Origin: Monocercomonoides exilis
Taxonomy: Eukaryota > Preaxostyla > Oxymonadida > Polymastigidae
NCBI GenBank assembly: GCA_001643675.2
Contig: LSRY02000023.1
Location: 907,001-971,000 of the forward strand
DNA: 64,000 bases
Reading direction: 5' to 3'
In this document: piece by piece, positions 61,801 through 64,000 of the stretch
How the letters are laid out: each line of letters starts with the position of its first letter
Numbering within the stretch: position 1 is the first letter of the stretch
Notes under the pieces: generated by a model
What the model was told of the DNA's origin: nothing
Database searches by the model: none
What the model saw: the letters and a program-made list of their open reading frames with translations, nothing else
Program-made: the position numbers and the translations under genes

Positions 61801-64000
61801 TGTTTTCTCTCTCATTTTGTTCCATTCATTCAGGTTTGTCTTCACATACCCTGCCCACTCGTCGTTGAAACTGCGCTGCTGCATCGAATCTGAATGGAAT
61901 GTCTGTGATTGTGATAGAGATTGTGATAAAGATTGAGATTGTGTTGGAATGGGATGGAAGAAGGAAGAAAAAGAAGGAGAAGAAGGAGAAAGAGAAGAAG
62001 AAGTGGAAGAGTATGTTTGAAGAGGAGATGGAGAAATAGAAGGAACAGAAGAAGAAGAAGAAGAAGCAGAAGAAGGCTGCGCTGAATTAACAGTCACCAC
62101 AGCAGATGAGGCAGAAGGAGAGCCTGTCACAAACTCCTCTATTCTCTTTGGAAAAGAGAGAGAAAGCAGCAAAAGCGACGAAAACGAGCCGATTGAGGCG
62201 AAATCACGCAGAAGCAGGAAAAGAGCAGTGAGTCTAACAAAATGAACCTGGTTGGCTGGGACAATGAAAGAAAGCAAAGAAAGCAGGAATGAATGCAGCA
62301 AAGCAAGTGAGGCAGACAAGAAAGGGGTGGGAAGAAGCGAAAGGGAAGCGAAATAAGGCTGAAGGGGCATGGGAGGGAGAGGAGGGAAGAGAGAGGAAAA
62401 ACCAATATCGTCGTATCTTCTTTTCGCTTTTCTTCTCTCTATCTCTGAGTTCAGCCCTTCAAACTCGTCGTTCTCCTGAAGCAAAGAGCTTATTGCATTC
62501 ATCTTCCTGCTGAACCCTCTTGCTCCTCCTTTTGCTTCGTTTCTTCTTCTGTTTCTCTCTTTCCTCAGCTTCCATCGCAAGTCAAGCTCTTCAGACACAC
62601 CAACAACAAGAAGAGTTTTCATTGCAGACAGCAAAACGCGATTGAAATACAACACAGCCATTTTATCGTCACATTCCAGATAGAAATAAGTGAGCCAGGG
62701 GAGTGGGAGTTTGGTGCTGGAGTGAGAAAAGGAAAGAGAAGAAGAAGAAGAAGAGGAGGAGGAAGAGGAAGAGGAAGTGGAAGGAGAAGAAGGAGATGTG
62801 TTAAACAAACCAGGAGAATTCAAACTGTTCAATCCAAAAGTCGATCCATAATGTTTCCCAAACGAAACATGCTGCTGAATCAACTGGAACACACACTCAT
62901 TCAAAAAGAGCGAGGCAGAATTGACTGAAGACGTCAAAAATGACTCTAATTCTCTCATCCACACAACAAACAGAGGATGATTATTGTTCTTACTGCTAAT
63001 ATTGTTATTGATACTATTGCTGCTATTGCTGCTATTGCTATTGTTAACGGCATTGTTGTTGATGTTACTGCCATTTCCATTCTGGATGTAGCTGTCGAAG
63101 AGAAAGTGCATCCAGAGGCGGAGGAGGGAGCCAGCGTTGACAGTGGTGGAGGAAGGAAGGAGAATGGTGTGGGGAGAGAAAGAGGACAAAGCAGGAATAG
63201 CTGAAAGAGTTGGGGTGAGGGTGATGCCAGAAACGAAGCTGCGAGAGAAGGAAGAAGAAGAAGAAGAAGAGAAAGAAGCAGAGGATGAGATGCTGGGAGA
63301 GTAATAAATAGGAGCAGGAGAAGAGGAGGAAGAAAGGGAAGAGGTGGAAGGAGAAGAAGGGATGGGGCCGATGTGTGGGGAGGAGGCACGAAGAAGAGGA
63401 GAAGAATAACCAGAAGAAGAAGAAGAGGAAGAGGAAGAAGAAGAAGAGGAAGAAGAAGAAGAAGGAACAACAATATTAGTGTGGCTGTTGATGAAGAGGG
63501 AGAAAGTGTGTTTGTTGGAAGAGAGGGGAGAAGAGGTGAAAGCTAAAGGAAAGACAGGAATTGGCATTTGGTTGAGAGAAATGGATGATACAGAGGAGGA
63601 GGAGGAAGAAGAAGAAGAAATCAATGATGATGATGCTTCAGATGTTGATGAAGTTTGTATTTCTTCTTTGGATGCAATGTTAGACAAAGTAGAAGATTTT
63701 GCTGTTTCTTTGTTCTTTTTTGATGTATTTTCTGTTTTTGTTTCATTCTCTTTTGTTTCTTGATGTCCAATTGATGACTGTTCCTTTGCTTGATTGTCTG
63801 TATTCACTTCTGAATTCAAATTTCTCTCATTCTCATTCTCTTTCTTTGTAACATCTTTGCTTTCTCCCTTTCCTTCCTTTACTTTCTCCTCTCCTTTTCC
63901 TTCTTCTTCTTCTTCTTCTTCTTCTTCTTCTTCTTCTTCTTCCTCGCTTCCTCCTTCTCTCCAGCACATCAGCGCCATTTTCATTGCGATTCCGAACGAG
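49855..64000 (-). CDS. Giant protein (4709 aa or more), possibly Urb1/Npa1-like ribosome biogenesis factor; 5' end outside the window
   Basis: One uninterrupted frame of 14.1 kb with no visible intron, stop UGA at 49855. The first Met is at 63984, but the frame is open to the window edge (SFGIA precedes it), so the true start may lie outside. Ser runs, an acidic block (about residues 870-985) and Lys/Glu blocks separate ordered helical segments. A Cys-dense segment (FKCRCENECACGCLCY) is near residue 2240. From about 2500 to 4100 the protein is an alpha-solenoid: LFLVLHVLIYPVSLVAWLCE, VRRGILSLCLRRLN, and IIRTAALSLISAIL (near 3580) followed by LRPSSRSQVTSLISDL. These last two blocks recall the Urb1/Npa1 family of 60S biogenesis factors in order, but the evidence is thin. 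The C-terminus is Lys-rich. Confidence 0.6.
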   Translation of the reverse strand, partial: SFGIAMKMALMCWREGGSEEEEEEEEEEEEEEEGKGEEKVKEGKGESKDVTKKENENERNLNSEVNTDNQAKEQSSIGHQETKENETKTENTSKKNKETAKSSTLSNIASKEEIQTSSTSEASSSLISSSSSSSSSVSSISLNQMPIPVFPLAFTSSPLSSNKHTFSLFINSHTNIVVPSSSSSSSSSSSSSSSSSGYSSPLLRASSPHIGPIPSSPSTSSLSSSSSPAPIYYSPSISSSASFSSSSSSSFSRSFVSGITLTPTLSAIPALSSFSPHTILLPSSTTVNAGSLLRLWMHFLFDSYIQNGNGSNINNNAVNNSNSSNSSNSINNNISSKNNNHPLFVVWMRELESFLTSSVNSASLFLNECVFQLIQQHVSFGKHYGSTFGLNSLNSPGLFNTSPSSPSTSSSSSSSSSSSSSLSFSHSSTKLPLPWLTYFYLECDDKMAVLYFNRVLLSAMKTLLVVGVSEELDLRWKLRKERNRRRNEAKGGARGFSRKMNAISSLLQENDEFEGLNSEIERRKAKRRYDDIGFSSLFPPLPPMPLQPYFASLSLLPTPFLSASLALLHSFLLSLLSFIVPANQVHFVRLTALFLLLRDFASIGSFSSLLLLSLSFPKRIEEFVTGSPSASSAVVTVNSAQPSSASSSSSSVPSISPSPLQTYSSTSSSLSPSSPSFSSFFHPIPTQSQSLSQSLSQSQTFHSDSMQQRSFNDEWAGYVKTNLNEWNKMREKTIFKETLGEKREEDRRGERGERGGNNSDKTFDDKAGDVFNSTSKSTEIQLPPLDEEIEKAVPKELVNDAVLNSSFSSSSSSSSSPPPKSTNPISLSSFLSSSSLAASDSVAVRDAWEAMIGCVCSVIGLAGKQLIALTYKERTLAHAFREEVEEDEEERGERGEEEIWVEKEGRRGRRGRKRREEGKKKRKNVELDADEMLQYESGRSTSEESETEDEEFSDEEETEEEEKEEEDEDEEEEQEETDMKDIEKYDEEAEEAVESIHVMEGVTITNKTDEEIEESKSKDADNENNITNNSNNSNGEEDEWDGVEEEEDEKEKEKEKEKEKDNENDKESTIIHQPSPIPSATSSSSLKESLSSASFSSVSSFKMPFSHSSPYNLTKRDAHLLSLLSSLRNLFHLSSLETDFLFEWLSLPQPSSKELMNELDEINPSKLGVEEEFELSFLPQNIEKREKEMKKPLLPRPTAPFLLDSQYALASLTLFPLLFRVTSYSSSSSSSSSSRHRPFSSRLRSSPVSFSSSTTKLSSPSHSSSSSSSSSSSYYPLFIPGASSTLQHTSFYTALSAAYPAVTLLSTITDLFHNTQFLHSAMLSGVSPPLLAAAVYSLSGPSVNGGFSSISVPISSSLHSHHSSFLSSPSSSSSSYSFPTFISSSSPTSSSTTTSTITTSTTTTITLPSSPFDPPSILESFLSALLRHVEQSQPSDAVLPHLSVFWQLISMSSRKSSHHERDAIRLGIPMRLSKRQFLLSKCSNSLLSPLNDRLKMTSATSSLFYPYSSSSSSSSTFSSLSSSSSSSTNSLSPFTSISPNFCDIPQTLLSLVFRSFASLTDYKQSPLAVISHLYAAAAAVSSSPPLRLRLATQCRAEIVHVVIDSKHWRTREAASRLLRLLVVDDSVSWMRRKEREKEKEREREEKKEKRENGKVRERGKRREREKEREKEKEKTNEKEREREKSRIMKMERMKLQKEVKERSRMQIPTEQSKEADESQSQAQTITQPQQQPQIQPRTQTEAEPKSPLPSVVSTESFTTDKQSEDKRRHNKRIKTSSALSSSKMDKFLEEQVYTYCDPDFAAGAFCLVENARHEAEKQAEFERWRWGYVEEGKGEEKEKEKEKDVKDKGMDDEQEKMKEEVIIEQEEEDKKEEIKEQNESGEQKETEADKENEKETEKENETIQPQTTHKKEKIKRRSCVTHPPTAFLPLLKCFDIETLFEQSLAQLVPPSPLSIERILFDKSNRRRYSLQDSEKNNMFSAVQHQPQTISSSSSPSSSSSSSLPFSLSLSETSSSSSSSSSSSKETLSGSNILLLLHRMAIHDAVHSSINSACSAIELIFAHSALNRLKEKRINLHKENEMNKKKGNLDDNNFSFCCCCGRRQHELKLPEEEEISVAALMEGVKRTLTVTEEEKKGRVSEMNVGVVFGKNDNESVNSNVDKKSKKYRIKLVKKGKGKKKDDKKEHRRKKEQLKIGVEDGSTTKMDDEISIFPVLGTIHREGDREKRKEKRRKRYFCRTDEDDAFAPFKCRCENECACGCLCYSQLNDECVVYESEGKRDELDYVEQVNNSLNSSSSSSFVQLLPSLTSFTLSLSLLSLLVPRITHPRWVQSLNCFTSTQHDSEVAFTQHSLLSSGYSYPDSHLPDRHQPALPELELVEARNVISIAEDVFGEKKNDLLMRMGYGAYMTPSPPPLTAHAPSALPAPSMLPVKVDSESRILLSDFNSDTLKNLLKQPQCSTSCFSSSMLSISSSNMSSSFSSFSGQPESSSSLLQRLCSVLSSQLGSMSQKLNDEQKFWQSVYSYSQRKISPHSSSSLSSSSASSSSSLSSSSSSDQPIQLKVVPIDSYAQQAILMEIMNSLPRPALAASIPHTNLINQHNSPANIPPRSKVRASSSLSSSSSYSSSSSSSSSSSQFAPNSSSSSITSGQRQLLQCFVPPVLNSELRDIHKAESIIRLLSFLLVDSSDLFLVLHVLIYPVSLVAWLCEFIFYRISIAAKKDYDFSVLAAYSLLNHLFVLSRRAPSYRVIERLKRMKARRDRNRKQKEEVKDPLAESKNGDEDEKNDTKSAISGSLSRSQIKSKDIRIDDLLDEEVGSPIISCLSDSELNAMIAFLSKKPSEMVSDLASQLFAQPSFKHMFSPLVVSPWPASFLFTTLCGRSFSLQFLNTPVPFPWFGAGQIANPLLENESLLGKFAESIQLPNQFLIIALNAAAHDITVVGKTRSMFSLQAPSASSSSSTASIAAESPGFGLNPVAASRSQLASMNMNSLFSPFFTDTLLRNVLDLCTTVILSYINSSNMTSASIASRTIFNSGWVLWMADRCFTRFVMVNTMNTREIISIAKMTYPSSFAAMCGSRREGNEINGGSVRAADVFCNSSAWFENGDDSAPSLFFHPHTTTSLLRFFHASAQTSNFVRRGILSLCLRRLNMYHPAIIISLLSAALIEPRALERGKIWTADFEIPLVKQNKKDQIENKEEENAKEEPEDQMRKRKEAETGRDGKGKIKVQKDVNVETVLPNTAFYWLALSEDDLFNLFPPRLLRWLSHLLSTRVRDLYLSPSQLDECSSKRSNDATNITSSESSASALCSSAMNRSENGFCLLFHNSVRRLLFSTIQSSDPPQLTKSLAHSLLTSSENNQSLLDGSEKQCFFAMKGIDTRKQINTQSSKNSVDQFISTYASSCWMPSSPLHIYSLIPILMAAVLANVEREQHLGKDRDKFVAQWLLNGDEIEKEKRMKERERNNESSDNIQKEESKEPKEGNEEEKEEDWDEEEEEESSESKTEQGPHKDDSPLLMESELVPKYPPYLANPSKNAANTTIGSGLAGSKQQVDLYSSKCESDSAVSLQFPGGIDVAALLHLTLPMYPTIIRTAALSLISAILPAWNRGAEIVLDALLAGLENEALVVEKERLNSSSCDKQKIPDANEAGTKAVIGKDLFDYLRPSSRSQVTSLISDLMKCNLKRTFIPNTSCSRCVYLHPKYLFEETAKISLVMKQCMVRDWDINIAHYLDEERDLSTLALTKEDFNSEKYFDFEGNETKGKFENESNEQKKLMSIELAPIISLKKTVIPVMIETTNSASQSNVQFNPPFFYDGCPSLRISQLPCIDPSESASSSQFFERIKRWTDEDSSSQAIVSQSVAPQEPELVIGQALFCDASTNLLRTLFDNVVRSYLEINKKEEHENLKDNMEISNIGSCVVTSDVFEKEIDVLSFVARNYNTGSLINSCKEGELGQIIQDQKFKIEEKERKKKEKRKEKALRQLELFNEHKDPIQTSMDLQTKPQNEEESEKKAIKVSNKQATAVQQFLTDHSSTTIFSSTSDDPLSSTHLLQSSEPSSKPSSGIVGQPTQNASDLANKQNLMQTIEKKDSVGNEGNARSAGEKDESLLKSKNSNECVESTLNSMTKGMLLFAAVATHYLSISMKPKQDSDREKSEVKDSAFAEGCHLDELFLKRFLERKVSTDKDPKTNDDLAETSQLNSLHSLPRTSSSSFVRSCSSLSLKQNEEKASELDVHPLYCAFPFLKMFVSSTVVPLRFDSKLRGIMPFVTVLLCDFYCRQKKRLVFLNRYNVLDDVHYSLNEKESTFASDCVLKQIALDENSVIVPLYRKRGHDGVMFMKQSQLFSYSYLPTDFGALFSYLFFASFVSSSSFLSAPVQKSFCCLLRLIAHSSEVVLPSSEMENSSSVHVIEQESINKQDCLSWKSLFSVFYYLCVKKLKDQIEEICDVSKYRMALSEHLKELLEKENGGQKCNEIDERSKEDENNLIESGKTKEFIEKKHSSNDSDEDETIEEEESEEEEEDEGYANASSLEKSMIRKMRRFRTRSSKSTSSVGLKVIELEEEKKIIAIKLGKMWENVRIFEKRLKMFINSYFFEVKCLGKICDSMIKSLRGIQKMVRPVNYICVYSSVMDFMRFVKKEAKCVEKEINFSPEMNCLNRESNLEVQLIELNSETSLEKKALAKEIGEIPKKKEKKLEDKKEKVKVKGKGPKADEKKPVSANFSEC

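Noticed and set aside
60781-61936. Phe/Leu/Ser-rich ORFs on the + strand
   Set aside because: Antisense of the Glu/Lys-rich acidic block of the 14-kb gene.
1-64000. Streblomastix-type code with UAA/UAG read as Gln
   Set aside because: Well-supported genes end at UAA (UFSP-like, coiled-coil) and UAG (TMA16-like, TMEM62-like), so both act as stops here.
1-64000. tRNA, rRNA or CRISPR arrays
   Set aside because: No B-box-like GGTTCGAATCC with cloverleaf potential, no rRNA-like conserved segment and no regularly spaced repeats were seen. GGTTCAAATCC near 12479 is within a UFSP exon.

Overview
The window looks like nuclear DNA of a protist, most likely an oxymonad (Preaxostyla) close to Monocercomonoides. 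The reasons are: AT-rich sequence; short GT-AG introns (46-530 nt) that restore perfectly continuous frames when removed; UAA and UAG both used as stops, which argues against the Streblomastix code; and several families I associate with Monocercomonoides. Those families are pectin-lyase-like surface proteins with a degenerate kinase tail, a helical-repeat family, and DIRS, hAT and mariner elements. The organism call rests on memory of those families, not on a search.

Layout. 1-2.29 kb is the 3' end of a DIRS-like tyrosine-recombinase retroelement with inverted repeats. 3.5-5.8 kb holds decayed gene remnants, including a pectin-lyase-like relic. 6.5-7.53 kb is a long palindrome (two arms of about 470 bp). 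8.5-14.1 kb is a compact gene cluster: a small membrane protein and a coiled-coil protein (divergent), then a UFSP (UFM1 protease)-like gene and a TMA16-like gene (divergent). 14.6-21.3 kb is one huge Ser/Lys/Glu-rich ORF. 22.4-29.3 kb contains a helical-repeat gene (3 exons), a cyclin-Y-like gene and a small basic protein. 30.1-35.4 kb is a seven-exon TMEM62-like metallophosphoesterase. 35.7-37.7 kb is a three-exon helical-repeat protein. 37.9-43.6 kb is a hAT element that carries a piece of a host pseudokinase gene. 44.3-46.5 kb is a dead mariner element. 46.7-47.7 kb is an eroded gene. 49.9-64.0 kb is a 14-kb intronless ORF coding for a giant protein, possibly Urb1/Npa1-like, that runs to the window edge.

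Together, several recognisable genes touch ribosome biology: TMA16 (60S maturation), a UFSP-like protein (UFM1 modifies the 60S subunit) and perhaps Urb1. The accessory part is a graveyard of transposons and of fragments of the surface-protein family. The most notable single item is the UFSP-like protein. It keeps the family architecture, but the catalytic Cys reads Gly and the DPH His reads Tyr.
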